A stretch of DNA of 51,707 nt from a virus, in the IMG/VR virus record IMGVR_UViG_3300032144_000001, positions 73,293 to 124,999 of that record, one strand, 5' to 3'. The position numbers and the translations under genes were made by a program. Positions 26,250-34,484 of this stretch are shown piece after piece; the first letter of the stretch is position 1; every line of letters begins with the position of its first letter. Under the pieces are notes generated by a model. The model worked only from the letters and a program-made list of their open reading frames with translations, was not told the DNA's origin and searched no databases.

Positions 26250-26998
26250 TTTTTCCTATATTGATTTAGGAGTTTTACATAATCTCTATTCCATTTTGGT
26301 TTCAAGTAAATTCTACCTGTTGGTACTTTTCCCTGTAATCTCATGTTTTCTAAATAATTAAAATTTCTTTCAATTATATTTAATCTTCCAGGATGGTCAG
26401 TTCCTTCACCGCTCTGATGAAAATTACCTAAACCCTCTTTACTTTCAGGAGTTGCCCATCTGTAGAACCAACTAGGATTCTCAGGTTCAGCATGAACTAC
26501 CTTTTTAGGATCTAAAGCTCTAATAGTATCCGTTAAAGTAGTATCTCCTCCAGCATTCATAATTGGACTTTTACCTATATCCAACCAAGCTTTCTTACTA
26601 TAGACTATTCCACTATTACCTATCCATCCTACATCTGTAATATTAGGTTCATTATAAAATACTCCTTTTTTCCAGTGCAGTAGGTTAGTATCCTCTTTAA
26701 ACCATTCCTTAATATTAGTTAAATGCCAAGGCATGGCAATATCATCATCATCCCATACAGCAAAGATATCACCAGAGCACTGCTCTAGTGCAAAGTTCTC
26801 CTTATCCCCTATAGTAGGGAAAATCTCCTTGGAATTGAATATTTTTACATTAGGATGGTCATAAATAAGAGTTTGATGAGGATAGTCGTTAACTATAATA
26901 AGTTCTGACTCTTCATGCCCTTCTGCCTGTAAAAAAGAATAGAGTGCTTCTTCTAACAGATGCACTCTACCCATTGTAATCATTTTACAACTAATCAT
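26246..26998 (-). CDS. Family 2 glycosyltransferase
   Basis: 250 residues. GT2 features are CKMITMGRVHLLEEAL at the start, LIIVNDYPH, and the acidic metal-binding run VWDDDDIAMPWH (D83-D86), with a probable acceptor-side NAGGDTTLTD further on. It is soluble. Together with the GT2 at 24929 and the methyltransferase it forms a glycan-modifying set at the end of the minus-strand block. Target unknown; virion proteins, host surface or DNA are possible. Confidence 0.77.
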   Translation of the reverse strand: MISCKMITMGRVHLLEEALYSFLQAEGHEESELIIVNDYPHQTLIYDHPNVKIFNSKEIFPTIGDKENFALEQCSGDIFAVWDDDDIAMPWHLTNIKEWFKEDTNLLHWKKGVFYNEPNITDVGWIGNSGIVYSKKAWLDIGKSPIMNAGGDTTLTDTIRALDPKKVVHAEPENPSWFYRWATPESKEGLGNFHQSGEGTDHPGRLNIIERNFNYLENMRLQGKVPTGRIYLKPKWNRDYVKLLNQYRKK

Positions 26999-27299
26999 CC
27001 CATGTATGCATTATATCGAATGATGATACTGATAATACATCTTTTCCCTTAAGTTGGAATTTAATTCCTCTTTGGAATCCTTCAGGGGAAATAAATACTT
27101 TATCACCTATCTTAAAAGTAAACCCGTTTGTAGTAAGTGGATTTTGATTAACTCCTTCACCAATACCTATAATTACCAATGATTCTAAGGTTTTAATATA
27201 AGCCTCTTTCAATTCATTTTGAAGCTCCGGACTAATACTAATTTTACTTTCTGGAGGTGCTGGTAGTTCTAGATATACCCTATTTCCGTGTATTTTCAT
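26991..27299 (-). CDS. GroES-like co-chaperonin
   Basis: 102 residues, about the length of GroES. KIHGNRVYLELP at the start corresponds to the first strand of the fold, VIIGIGEGVNQNP to the conserved G.(V/I)...G.G turn, FKIGDKVFISPEG to the GDxV core strand, and DVLSVSSFDIMHTW to the C-terminal strand. A mobile-loop-like segment lies around residues 18-36. Phages such as T4 (gp31) and RB49 encode GroES substitutes so that host GroEL can fold a large capsid protein; a similar role is likely. The identity rests on pattern only, as sequence identity is low. Confidence 0.6.
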   Translation of the reverse strand: MKIHGNRVYLELPAPPESKISISPELQNELKEAYIKTLESLVIIGIGEGVNQNPLTTNGFTFKIGDKVFISPEGFQRGIKFQLKGKDVLSVSSFDIMHTWDD

Positions 27300-27610
27300 A
27301 TTTCAATATTGGTTAGTTTATAAAATCTAGCTCCATCTTCTGGAGACAAAATAATCTCAGATTGTACAGTTTCTCTAACATTCTTATATCCATTAAACTT
27401 ATTAGTTTTAGTATTGATATCAGGTTTCTGAGTTACTCTTTCATTAAAATCATCCAAAATAACAATAACTGATCCATCAGTATGAGTTACTGAACGGATC
27501 ACCTTATTAATATTAAATGAATCAATATACTCATTAAATTGTTGTTCTTTACCTTCTACTTGTACAGGTTTAGGTTCTTTACGGGTATAAAAAAATTGGT
27601 TTCTATTCAT
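27296..27610 (-). CDS. Hypothetical protein, 104 residues
   Basis: Beta-rich centre (IRSVTHTDGSVIVILDDFNE) flanked by polar segments, with ILSPEDGARFYKL near the end. No known motif. It overlaps its upstream neighbour (Acb2-like candidate) by 8 bp and the GroES-like gene by 4 bp, so it belongs to the same operon. Function unknown. Confidence 0.5.
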   Translation of the reverse strand: MNRNQFFYTRKEPKPVQVEGKEQQFNEYIDSFNINKVIRSVTHTDGSVIVILDDFNERVTQKPDINTKTNKFNGYKNVRETVQSEIILSPEDGARFYKLTNIEI

Positions 27611-27827
27611 ATTTATTATTTATATGTTTTTGTGCTTCTGTAATAGCAATTGATGCTAATCTTTTTACTTCTGGATCTGAAACACTATTTCTAATATCAT
27701 TTATAGAATCAATAATGTCAGCATATGCTTTTTTAAGTTGATCTACTTTTGAATCTTTACTAGGATTAAAGTTCAATCCTACTGCTTTCTCACCATAAGT
27801 GAGTTCTCTTGTTACTTGGTTTTCCAT
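27603..27827 (-). CDS. Acb2-like candidate (cyclic-nucleotide sponge, anti-CBASS)
   Basis: 74 residues, helical. TYGEKAVGLNFNPSKDSKVD followed by KKAYADIIDSINDIR and DPEVKRLASIAITEAQ matches, from memory, a widespread family of small phage proteins (FGExxVGxxFNPS...KRLxSIAITEAQ) that I associate with the Acb2/Tad1 helical-hairpin group. Acb2 binds CBASS cyclic di/trinucleotides and blocks signalling. The usual C-terminal Trp-containing end is absent here, replaced by KHINNKYE. The motif is seen; family assignment and function are inference. Confidence 0.45.
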   Translation of the reverse strand: MENQVTRELTYGEKAVGLNFNPSKDSKVDQLKKAYADIIDSINDIRNSVSDPEVKRLASIAITEAQKHINNKYE

Positions 27828-27829
27828 GT

Positions 27830-27994
27830 TTATTCTATAATTTTTACGTATTCTACTAATGTAATTTCTGCTCTGTCCAGAGCATTTCTAAGTTGATCTT
27901 GAGTAACTTTACCTTTGTCATAAGCATCTTTAAGTACTCTTACTTTTTCAGTATCATAATATAATACTTGATAGTAATTTGTTTCATTTTCCAT
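27830..27994 (-). CDS. Hypothetical 54-residue protein
   Basis: A short frame fills the 156-bp gap between the Acb2-like gene and the HNH-like gene. It runs MENETNYYQVLYYDTEKVRV to EYVKIIE and looks like a small two-helix protein, with charged repeats typical of coding sequence here. It starts inside the last codons of the upstream gene (11-bp overlap) and ends 2 bp before the next ATG, the spacing seen throughout this operon. Function unknown. Confidence 0.55.
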   Translation of the reverse strand: MENETNYYQVLYYDTEKVRVLKDAYDKGKVTQDQLRNALDRAEITLVEYVKIIE

Positions 27995-28304
27995 ATTTTT
28001 CTAATAACTTCTTCCTTCTATTGTTAATTTCCTTATAAAAATACATATCTTGTTCAACTTTAGCATGAATTTCTGGCTGTAAAAGTATAATGTTCTCTTC
28101 ATCAAATTCTGCTATTTCCCACTTACTTTTTGGTAAAATATGATGGAAATACATTGAATTTATGGGATTAAATAGCTTTTGGCCAGTTATTTCACATCTA
28201 TGAGGTCTATTATTCCATATATCAGTAAAGAAAGTATTTCTTTTTTCTAGTTTCTCCTTTTGTTTTCTTATTTCTTCTGGTGATTTTTTCTTTCTTTTAA
28301 TCAT
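27984..28304 (-). CDS. Small HNH nuclease (NinG/Rap-like or HNH family)
   Basis: 106 residues. A basic N-terminus precedes RCEITGQKL, then FHHILPKS (the HH pair of HNH), ENIILLQPEIHAKVEQ (N and H) and a basic C-terminal helix. The order C...HH...N...H is that of small phage HNH nucleases and the NinG/Rap junction nucleases. It lacks DNA-binding repeats and is a tight operon member (ATGA overlap), so it may be a resident recombination nuclease rather than a homing enzyme. Confidence 0.6.
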   Translation of the reverse strand: MIKRKKKSPEEIRKQKEKLEKRNTFFTDIWNNRPHRCEITGQKLFNPINSMYFHHILPKSKWEIAEFDEENIILLQPEIHAKVEQDMYFYKEINNRRKKLLEKYGK

Positions 28305-28717
28305 TTAAAGTCTATTTCGTAATTACTGATTTCAGGAATATAAATCTCATTCTCTGCTCTATAGAGCTTTTCCTCCACAAATATTAAAAAAATTGGATTA
28401 TTTTGCAAACCTTTTTCAATAAAATAATCAATAATATTTTGCAACCAATTACATGAAATATTTTTTAATTTCACATATTCTTTACCATAATAATTCCATC
28501 GTTCAAAATACTCTCTTATTGTCTCAAAAGGATCTTTAGTAGTAATTTCTACTATCTTTTCATCACCGTTAGCACTTGATCTATAATATCCTGAAGAAAC
28601 TCCACCATCCAACATGTACCATTTACCATTTTTATCATCATGGGTAACAAAATCATGCACTGATCTTGATACCAATTCTGTGCCATCTGGAGTTATAAGT
28701 TTTCTAAATAGTACCAT
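28301..28717 (-). CDS. Conserved phage protein of unknown function, 138 residues
   Basis: The N-terminus TPDGTELVSRSVHDFVTHDD followed by YMLDGGVSSGYYR is a pattern I recall from hypothetical proteins of many tailed phages. The remainder is mixed alpha/beta with IREYFERWNYYGKEYVKL. No catalytic motif can be assigned. It lies 2 bp after the MazG-like gene. Confidence 0.5.
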   Translation of the reverse strand: MVLFRKLITPDGTELVSRSVHDFVTHDDKNGKWYMLDGGVSSGYYRSSANGDEKIVEITTKDPFETIREYFERWNYYGKEYVKLKNISCNWLQNIIDYFIEKGLQNNPIFLIFVEEKLYRAENEIYIPEISNYEIDFK

Positions 28718-28719
28718 AA

Positions 28720-29232
28720 TTAGAACTTTTTACCGCCTTCTTTTTCTCTGTTAACTAATTGATGATCAGCTCTATTAAGGTTATAAATGAGCTTTTCCTT
28801 AATAGCTCCACCTAAATCAAGGTTGTATAGTCCTGCTATATCAAAAATTCTTATACAAGCATCCGCTAATTCCACCTCAAACATCTTTCTATCTTTTAAG
28901 TGGTCGTCTTGCAAATCCTTTCTAGCTCCTTCCATAGCTTCACTAATTTCACTATGTACTAGACATAAAAGTGTACCCACTTCTCTAGGTTTATTGTGCC
29001 ATCCCATATCTCTGGCTTGGGAGTGACAATAATCTACTACTTCATTAATATTGGTTTCTATATTCATAGTTTTCTTCATTTTATTTAATACTTCTTGTCT
29101 CTTTCTTTGATAAACTTCTTCTCCAAGAATAGCTCTTTCTATAAACTGCTTATTTAATGTATCCACAAGATTTTTATCCATTATTTTAGCTAATAATTCT
29201 TCAGCCTGCTCTTCAGGAGTTTTCTGTTCCAT
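28720..29232 (-). CDS. MazG-like nucleotide pyrophosphohydrolase
   Basis: 170 residues. The all-alpha NTP-PPase signature is present: CLVHSEISEAMEGARKDL (E-x2-E type metal site) followed by EVELADACIRIFDIAGLY (E-x3-D), with a third helix GAIKEKLIYNLNR. An extra helical N-terminus (~60 residues) is present. Such enzymes hydrolyse dNTPs or (p)ppGpp; phage MazG proteins help redirect host metabolism. It overlaps recA by 20 bp, so it is co-translated with the recombination gene. Confidence 0.75.
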   Translation of the reverse strand: MEQKTPEEQAEELLAKIMDKNLVDTLNKQFIERAILGEEVYQRKRQEVLNKMKKTMNIETNINEVVDYCHSQARDMGWHNKPREVGTLLCLVHSEISEAMEGARKDLQDDHLKDRKMFEVELADACIRIFDIAGLYNLDLGGAIKEKLIYNLNRADHQLVNREKEGGKKF

Positions 29233-30187
29233 TTAATTTTGATTTTACTTCATTTGTAATATATTCCAGTACTTCTGGATTATCATTTAAAAACTCTTTT
29301 ACTTTATCCATCCCTTGAAACTTCTCTTCTCTGAATGTATACCAAGCTCCACCTTTCTTGATTATGTCGAATTCACATGCATAATCAATGATTTCTCCTA
29401 ATTTATCATAACCGACTCCCCATAAAACATCAACTTTACATTGACCAAATGGAGCGGCTAACTTATTCTTGATAACATCTACAGTAGTCTTATTACTTTC
29501 GTTTACTTTATCATTCATTTTCCATACTTTCCAACGCATATCTGCATAGAATTTCCAAGCATTCCCTCCTGTTGAAACATCACCTTGTACCATTCCACCA
29601 ATATTAGCTCTTGTTTGACTAATAGAAAGAAGAGTAGCTTTATGAATATCTAAAAGGCCTTTGATTTTGCCACAGAATTTACTGTTTATACGGGCTTGTA
29701 AACCAATTGTAGCATCCCCAATATCACCATCAATAACAGCTTTTGGTAGAGCAGCAGTTTGACTATCTAATACCACTAATGATACAACATCATTTTCTAC
29801 CAGAGAAAGGATAAGATCATATCCACTTTCCATATCATCTGGTTGATAAATGAGTAGATTATCAACATCCACTCCTATTGTAGTAGCATATTTTTTGTCA
29901 AAACTATGTTCATAATCAAATAATGCCACTTTTTTGTCTGGAAACTCTTTTTGAAATTCAGCAATAGCATGTAATGAAATAGTACTTTTACCTGAAGATT
30001 CAGCCCCAAACATCTCTATAATTCTACCAAGAGGAATTCCTCCTATACCAACAGCTTGATTAAGCTGAATACTTCCAGTATTAACTACCCTTGGCTTCTC
30101 TGGAGTAGCTCTTGAAACATTGTATTTCTTTTCTAAATCTGCTATTATAGCATCAATTCCTTGTTTAACTTCTTTGGTTTTCGCCAT
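29213..30187 (-). CDS. RecA/UvsX-family recombinase
   Basis: 324 residues. Walker A GAESSGKST (61-69), Walker B-like LVVLDSQTAALP, and the RecA-type ISQTRANIGG and TGGNAWKFYADMRWKV segments (L2 region and following strand) are all visible. The N-terminus holds a short oligomerisation helix (AIIADLEKKYNVSRAT). It forms filaments on ssDNA for strand exchange in replication and repair. Length is close to bacterial RecA without its acidic tail. The SSB candidate and primase in the same block are likely partners. Confidence 0.9.
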   Translation of the reverse strand: MAKTKEVKQGIDAIIADLEKKYNVSRATPEKPRVVNTGSIQLNQAVGIGGIPLGRIIEMFGAESSGKSTISLHAIAEFQKEFPDKKVALFDYEHSFDKKYATTIGVDVDNLLIYQPDDMESGYDLILSLVENDVVSLVVLDSQTAALPKAVIDGDIGDATIGLQARINSKFCGKIKGLLDIHKATLLSISQTRANIGGMVQGDVSTGGNAWKFYADMRWKVWKMNDKVNESNKTTVDVIKNKLAAPFGQCKVDVLWGVGYDKLGEIIDYACEFDIIKKGGAWYTFREEKFQGMDKVKEFLNDNPEVLEYITNEVKSKLNGTENS

Positions 30188-30189
30188 TA

Positions 30190-30408
30190 TTATTTTGATT
30201 TTATCCCTATTTTATTTGTAAAAAGTTCTTTTCCAAGAGCATACCTAAAATATCCATTAAGTTTATCCATAGTATCTATAATAGGTGCTCTTTTATTAAT
30301 CACCCATCCTCTTTTCCTTCTATGAAGGAAACAACCTCTCATATATAGATCTTTATTCTTACCTATATATTTGAATCCTATTTTTATTAAGTCTTTTTCT
30401 TGTAACAT
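30190..30408 (-). CDS. Hypothetical protein, 72 residues
   Basis: A small basic protein (DLYMRGCFLHRRKRGWVINK) with IGFKYIGKNK at the start, possibly a small beta barrel. It is the first gene after the terminator at 30424 and lies 2 bp upstream of recA, so it may open the recA transcript. No family recognised. Confidence 0.5.
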   Translation of the reverse strand: MLQEKDLIKIGFKYIGKNKDLYMRGCFLHRRKRGWVINKRAPIIDTMDKLNGYFRYALGKELFTNKIGIKSK

Positions 30409-30423
30409 ATATTAAATAAAAAA

Positions 30424-30455
30424 GTCAGAAGATATACAAATATACACCTTCTGAC
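30424..30455 (-). terminator. Intrinsic terminator after ribonucleotide reductase gene
   Basis: On the minus strand GTCAGAAG (30455-30448) pairs with CTTCTGAC (30431-30424), an 8-bp perfect stem, followed by TTTTTT (30423-30418). It lies about 30 bp after the reductase stop. The loop contains TATATTTG (minus, 30444-30437), a -7-like box without a good -33 element. Confidence 0.75.
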
Positions 30456-30486
30456 TCAAACTAAAAATTAAAATTAAAAATTTATT

Positions 30487-32469
30487 TTATACTACCTCAC
30501 ACGCTCCTCCCGCGCAAGCTACAATATTTGAGAAATCTATACTATCATCTGCTTCAAATACATTAGTAAGATCAATAGATTTGAGACTTTTTACTCTCTT
30601 TTCATACTCTTCTTTACTAATTTCTTCAAAAGGAGCTTGAACATAAGATCCTCCATCATAATCTAATACTGATAAACCATTATAATGTTCTTTATTTTGC
30701 CACATCCATCTACCAACCATTTCCCATTCATTTAAATCAGAATCTCTATGATCTTCTGGAATATAAACTCCTGTATATTCTCTATTTTTATCAATAGAAA
30801 TAGTAGCAGACACATTATGGGTATTATCTCCATCTATATGTCCAGGTTTAATCCATTCTTTGGCAAACTTTTTAACCCTTTCTAAAGTATCAATAGCTGT
30901 TTCTGTTCTAAAAATAGATCCTTCTGGAGCTTTAACTGGAATTCTTACACATACAGTATCATGTGGTCTGAGAATATCATCCTCACATAATTCTTCATGA
31001 TTGATCATCAGATACTTAGCAATATCCTCATTTTTATTGAACCTAATAGTTCTTAAATAATATGGACTATGCCATGCATGAATACCACTGGAAGTTCCTA
31101 AGATAAGGGATGTTGTACCTGAAGGTTTAATACAAGTTACCCTAGCTGCTGGATTAGTTCCTATTTTCTCAGCATAATATTTATTTACTTCTGTAGCTAT
31201 TTTTGCAGCTTCTTCTAAATCATAATTTAGAATAGCTCCACTAGCTATACCAGTCATACCAATACCTAATAAAGCTTCAGCTTTAGTTGTAAGTTTCCAT
31301 CTATTTCTTAAATAGTGAAAATCTGTAAATCCAGCTTGTAAAGTACCAAAGAATGCAGCAACATGAACTCTTCCTAATAATTCACTCTGAGAAGTTATAT
31401 CTGATACATTTAGTTCACAAAGGTTGCAAAATTGAAATGGTTTTAGACCAATTTCACAACAAGGATTAGTTCCCCAATCTTTATTATTAGTCCAGTAGAT
31501 TCCAGGTTCACCTGAACCAGAAGCTTGAATTCTATTCCATAAGTTAAAGAATTCTTCTTGAGATACTTTATCTCTTTCTAAAACTGCTGAATTATTAGCT
31601 CTACCTCTTTGTTCATTAAGTTCCCACCAATTACCATACTTACAAGTAACCATTTCTTCATCATCTAATGAGAATAAAGCAATCATGGCTGCTCTTCTAA
31701 TGCCTCCAGATAGAACAGAGTTAGCTATATGACATAAGATATCATGACATTCTAATTGACTAAGTTGTTCTCCATCTTGTTTTCTATCTAGAATAGCTTG
31801 AATATGAACTAAGCATATTTTAAGAGGCTCTGGACCTGGAGCTTTACCACCTGCTGTTACTAATCTAGCTCCTTTGTGACGAATAGCTCTAAAATCAAAA
31901 TTAGGCATAAATCCACCACCAAGGTAAGCTTTCATTAATACCTTTACAGCATCAGCCCATCCCATAATACTATCTTCAATCAGATAATGTCTTGTCTTAA
32001 TAGGCTTTCTAACTGGAGGTAATTGTTCTACATGATGTTTTTGAACACTATAACCCACTCCAGTACCTCCTAATAGGAGAAACATTGATTCTGAGAAACT
32101 ATGAATACTATCTATTGGTAGATAACAACAATTATAACCTCTTGTATTATTAACTTCCATAGCAGGGCCAGCAAATTGTAATGCCCTCATGCTTGGAAGA
32201 ACTTTCTTTTCTCTTATAAATTTACTATTTTCTTTAATTTGATCCTTTAATTGTGGATATTTATTTAACATCATTAATTCGTATCTATCCACTATTTCAT
32301 CCCAAGTCTCCCTTCGTTTCTTATCTGGTAAATATTTTGAATACTTTGAAAATGTCGTTATTTTGGACAAAGCGTCTAATCCTAAATCTGTCATATTTAT
32401 ATTGTTTTTTAAAAGTGAAAAGACAGCTAAGTTATTACTTAAAACTGTCTCTGCCAAATTATTTCTCAT
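30487..32469 (-). CDS. nrdJ: Class II (adenosylcobalamin-dependent) ribonucleotide reductase
   Basis: 660 residues, like the monomeric reductase RTPR of Lactobacillus leichmannii. The active-site loop is NPCCEIG (N335, thiyl C337, E339, equivalent to N406/C408/E410), with redox partners C114/C115 in YNCCYLP and C348 in FQFCNLC. The C-terminal CAGGAC (C652, C657) is the disulfide-relay pair. LLLGGTGVGYSVQ and PSGTTSLILGTSSGIHAWHS are typical of the family. It makes dNTPs and needs host B12, which Bacteroidota often import. The ATG at 32469 is used; an internal ATG at 32394 is possible but would remove the first conserved helix. Confidence 0.92.
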   Translation of the reverse strand: MRNNLAETVLSNNLAVFSLLKNNINMTDLGLDALSKITTFSKYSKYLPDKKRRETWDEIVDRYELMMLNKYPQLKDQIKENSKFIREKKVLPSMRALQFAGPAMEVNNTRGYNCCYLPIDSIHSFSESMFLLLGGTGVGYSVQKHHVEQLPPVRKPIKTRHYLIEDSIMGWADAVKVLMKAYLGGGFMPNFDFRAIRHKGARLVTAGGKAPGPEPLKICLVHIQAILDRKQDGEQLSQLECHDILCHIANSVLSGGIRRAAMIALFSLDDEEMVTCKYGNWWELNEQRGRANNSAVLERDKVSQEEFFNLWNRIQASGSGEPGIYWTNNKDWGTNPCCEIGLKPFQFCNLCELNVSDITSQSELLGRVHVAAFFGTLQAGFTDFHYLRNRWKLTTKAEALLGIGMTGIASGAILNYDLEEAAKIATEVNKYYAEKIGTNPAARVTCIKPSGTTSLILGTSSGIHAWHSPYYLRTIRFNKNEDIAKYLMINHEELCEDDILRPHDTVCVRIPVKAPEGSIFRTETAIDTLERVKKFAKEWIKPGHIDGDNTHNVSATISIDKNREYTGVYIPEDHRDSDLNEWEMVGRWMWQNKEHYNGLSVLDYDGGSYVQAPFEEISKEEYEKRVKSLKSIDLTNVFEADDSIDFSNIVACAGGACEVV

Positions 32470-32485
32470 AATTTGTATACTTATA

Positions 32486-32749
32486 CTAATTCTTATTATT
32501 AGTGAATCTATTTACTATATTTTTAGCTTTAGTTTTTAACCATTCTAGGTTATTGAAAAATCTTCTAATAAAATAACCTCTTGCAACTGATATAATTGTG
32601 AATAAGAATGTAGATAAACTCATTTGTTTAGCTGTCATTTCTATTCCACAAATATAATTAACAATAGGTAAAAAACTTATAGTTATTAAAAAGCCAACAA
32701 TAGTATTTACACAAGCTTCTATAAGACTTTCAATCTTGCTTTGATTCAT
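32486..32749 (-). CDS. Small two-helix membrane protein (DUF7220-like)
   Basis: 87 residues. SKIESLIEACVNTIVGFLIT and a second hydrophobic stretch STFLFTIISVARGYFIRR give two membrane helices with a short loop, followed by a basic C-terminus (FNNLEWLKTKAKN). The pattern ES..N...G, then FT..S..R.Y..RR.FN, is common in phages as an uncharacterised membrane protein. It overlaps dNMP kinase by four bases. Confidence 0.55.
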   Translation of the reverse strand: MNQSKIESLIEACVNTIVGFLITISFLPIVNYICGIEMTAKQMSLSTFLFTIISVARGYFIRRFFNNLEWLKTKAKNIVNRFTNNKN

Positions 32750-33387
32750 AGTAATTTCTCATTAGTTAAAATTTCTTTAACTTTTTCTACTAATTCCTCA
32801 ATAGATCCATTATTATCTATTATATAATGAAAATTAGGATAATTATCTAATGAAGTTTCAGAAGGATGATCTGAATTATTATCTGTCTTTCTATTTACTC
32901 TTATTAATAAGCCTTCTCTATCTTTAATGGATTCAGCTTCATTTGGAAATCTAACATCTGTAATAATTATATTATCTCCTGGTTTATAGGAAGATAGAGT
33001 TGCATTAACCCATATATTAGGATGAATAATTTCCCTACCACATTCTGTTCCTAGTAATTGTAGTATCTTTCTGGGAGTTAATATTTCATCAGAATTAAAT
33101 ATTCTCCAATCCTCACCTAGAGGGGTATTTTTAAAAGATTGATTCTCTAATTGATCTCTAGAGCACCCTATTATCAAAGATGTACATTCTTTTAACTTAT
33201 CTGCAAATTTTTTAATAGGCCATCCTCCTTTTAAATTTGGTTTACCTTCATAATTTTTAAGATATTCTAAAGGTTCATTTGAATATCTACTTCCAAAATC
33301 TCTAGTTTTTTTAATACTTAGAGCTTGAATTATCATACCTACAGTATCCTTACCACAACCTATTTTTCCACTAATTCCTATAATCAT
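32746..33387 (-). CDS. Deoxynucleoside monophosphate kinase
   Basis: 213 residues. The P-loop is GISGKIGCGKDT (4-15), followed by LQLLGTECGREIIHPNIWV and IITDVRFPNEAESI, which are the lid/substrate motifs of phage dNMP kinases (T4 gp1 family). It phosphorylates dNMPs for dNTP synthesis and works with the nearby ribonucleotide reductase and ThyX. The HNH homing gene directly upstream overlaps it by four bases (ATGA). Confidence 0.82.
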   Translation of the reverse strand: MIIGISGKIGCGKDTVGMIIQALSIKKTRDFGSRYSNEPLEYLKNYEGKPNLKGGWPIKKFADKLKECTSLIIGCSRDQLENQSFKNTPLGEDWRIFNSDEILTPRKILQLLGTECGREIIHPNIWVNATLSSYKPGDNIIITDVRFPNEAESIKDREGLLIRVNRKTDNNSDHPSETSLDNYPNFHYIIDNNGSIEELVEKVKEILTNEKLL

Positions 33388-34175
33388 AATTTTAAATGTT
33401 TTATTATTTGTTTTATTTTTTCATAAAATTCAGTTTGTGTAAAATTCATTTTCATTACATTACATTGTTTACAACACGGTACACAATTATCTATATGATA
33501 ATCTCCATCTGAATTTATTCTATCTATACCATTTGCATAAAGTATTTCATTATTTCTTACTATTCTATTATTACCAGTTAAATAATCAATTTTTCTAGGA
33601 AAATTTCCACAATAATAACAGTTTTTTGATATTATATTTTCAAATTGTTCTATTGTTAAAAAATTTTGTATATTTCTATCCTTTCCTAGACTTTTTAATC
33701 TAGAAATTATACTTAAATTGTATAGTCTTTCTATATTAGAATATTTCATAGTAGACTGAGGTCTTCTTTTATAAGCGCAATGCTTACATTCTCTAGATCT
33801 TCCTGAATTTAAATGTGAGATGTTGTAATAATTTATATCTCCACATTCACATTTACATTGGTAATTTCTCACTTTAGATTTTTTACCTTTAGGTTTCATT
33901 ATAAAATCTTCAGATAAAACCTCTAATCTATTAAAAACATCTCCCTTTTTTATAACTATACGTTGTCTTAGTTTTGAGGAACATTTGATACAACTTTTGG
34001 AAATTCCCTTAATCAAAGAACTACCTCTATAAAATCCTTCTTTTCCACAATCACATTTACAAAACCATTTTGTACCATGACTCTTTCCATTTGGACCAAT
34101 AAATGAGCCACTTCTTTCAAGAACTGTCAATTTGTTATATTTCTTACCTATTTCTGGTGAATAATAATCTTTCAT
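33384..34175 (-). CDS. HNH homing endonuclease with two zinc-ribbon repeats
   Basis: 263 residues. Two similar zinc-ribbon modules occur at the N-terminus (FCKCDCGKEGFYRGSSLIKG with SCIKC; YQCKCECGDINYYNISHLNS with ECKHC). The C-terminal nuclease has NCYYCGNFP, then NGIDRINSDGDYHIDNCVPC and C-x2-CN, an HNH motif with structural Cys. It has its own promoter overlapping a perfect palindrome (34177-34216) and overlaps dNMP kinase by four bases, so it was probably inserted directly upstream of that gene. Confidence 0.82.
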   Translation of the reverse strand: MKDYYSPEIGKKYNKLTVLERSGSFIGPNGKSHGTKWFCKCDCGKEGFYRGSSLIKGISKSCIKCSSKLRQRIVIKKGDVFNRLEVLSEDFIMKPKGKKSKVRNYQCKCECGDINYYNISHLNSGRSRECKHCAYKRRPQSTMKYSNIERLYNLSIISRLKSLGKDRNIQNFLTIEQFENIISKNCYYCGNFPRKIDYLTGNNRIVRNNEILYANGIDRINSDGDYHIDNCVPCCKQCNVMKMNFTQTEFYEKIKQIIKHLKL

Positions 34176-34176
34176 A

Positions 34177-34216
34177 ATTACAAAAGTTATGTCACAAATG
34201 TAATAACTTTTGTAAT
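34177..34216. repeat. Perfect 14-bp inverted repeat upstream of HNH gene
   Basis: ATTACAAAAGTTAT (34177-34190) and ATAACTTTTGTAAT (34203-34216) are exact reverse complements separated by 12 bp. The spacer contains the -7 box of the HNH promoter, and one arm abuts the start codon. No T run follows on the minus strand, so an operator is more likely than a terminator. Confidence 0.7.
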
Positions 34217-34226
34217 ATAAAACAAA
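34195..34226 (-). promoter_or_regulatory. Host-type promoter of the HNH homing gene
   Basis: On the minus strand TTTG (34226-34223), 20 bp, TACATTTG (34202-34195), a full match to TTTG and TAnnTTTG. The ATG at 34175 lies 19 bp downstream of the -7 box. The -7 box sits in the loop of the 14-bp inverted repeat. Confidence 0.65.
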
Positions 34227-34244
34227 TAAAATTAAATATTTATT

Positions 34245-34484
34245 TCACCAAATATTAATTACCATATTACTGTTTTCAAATCTTATAGTCCAAGAAATAT
34301 TTTCTTTCTTAAACATAGTAATCAAATCTTCTCCTAATGCCCAATTAATAGCTGATTTATTGTAAACTGTTATATTACTACTCGAATATTCTGATACATT
34401 TACAACTGTTTCATTTATACTATGTTTAGCAAGCACTTTAAGCGTCTTGTTAATTTTGTTCAAGTTTATTATTTTTCCTCTCAT
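34245..34484 (-). CDS. Hypothetical protein, 79 residues
   Basis: Small mixed protein (LNKINKTLKVLAKHSINETV; WTIRFENSNMVINIW). It starts 35 bp inside the upstream gene in another frame. It lies at the end of its transcription unit, ahead of the HNH promoter. No family recognised; the overlap makes the exact start uncertain. Confidence 0.42.
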   Translation of the reverse strand: MRGKIINLNKINKTLKVLAKHSINETVVNVSEYSSSNITVYNKSAINWALGEDLITMFKKENISWTIRFENSNMVINIW

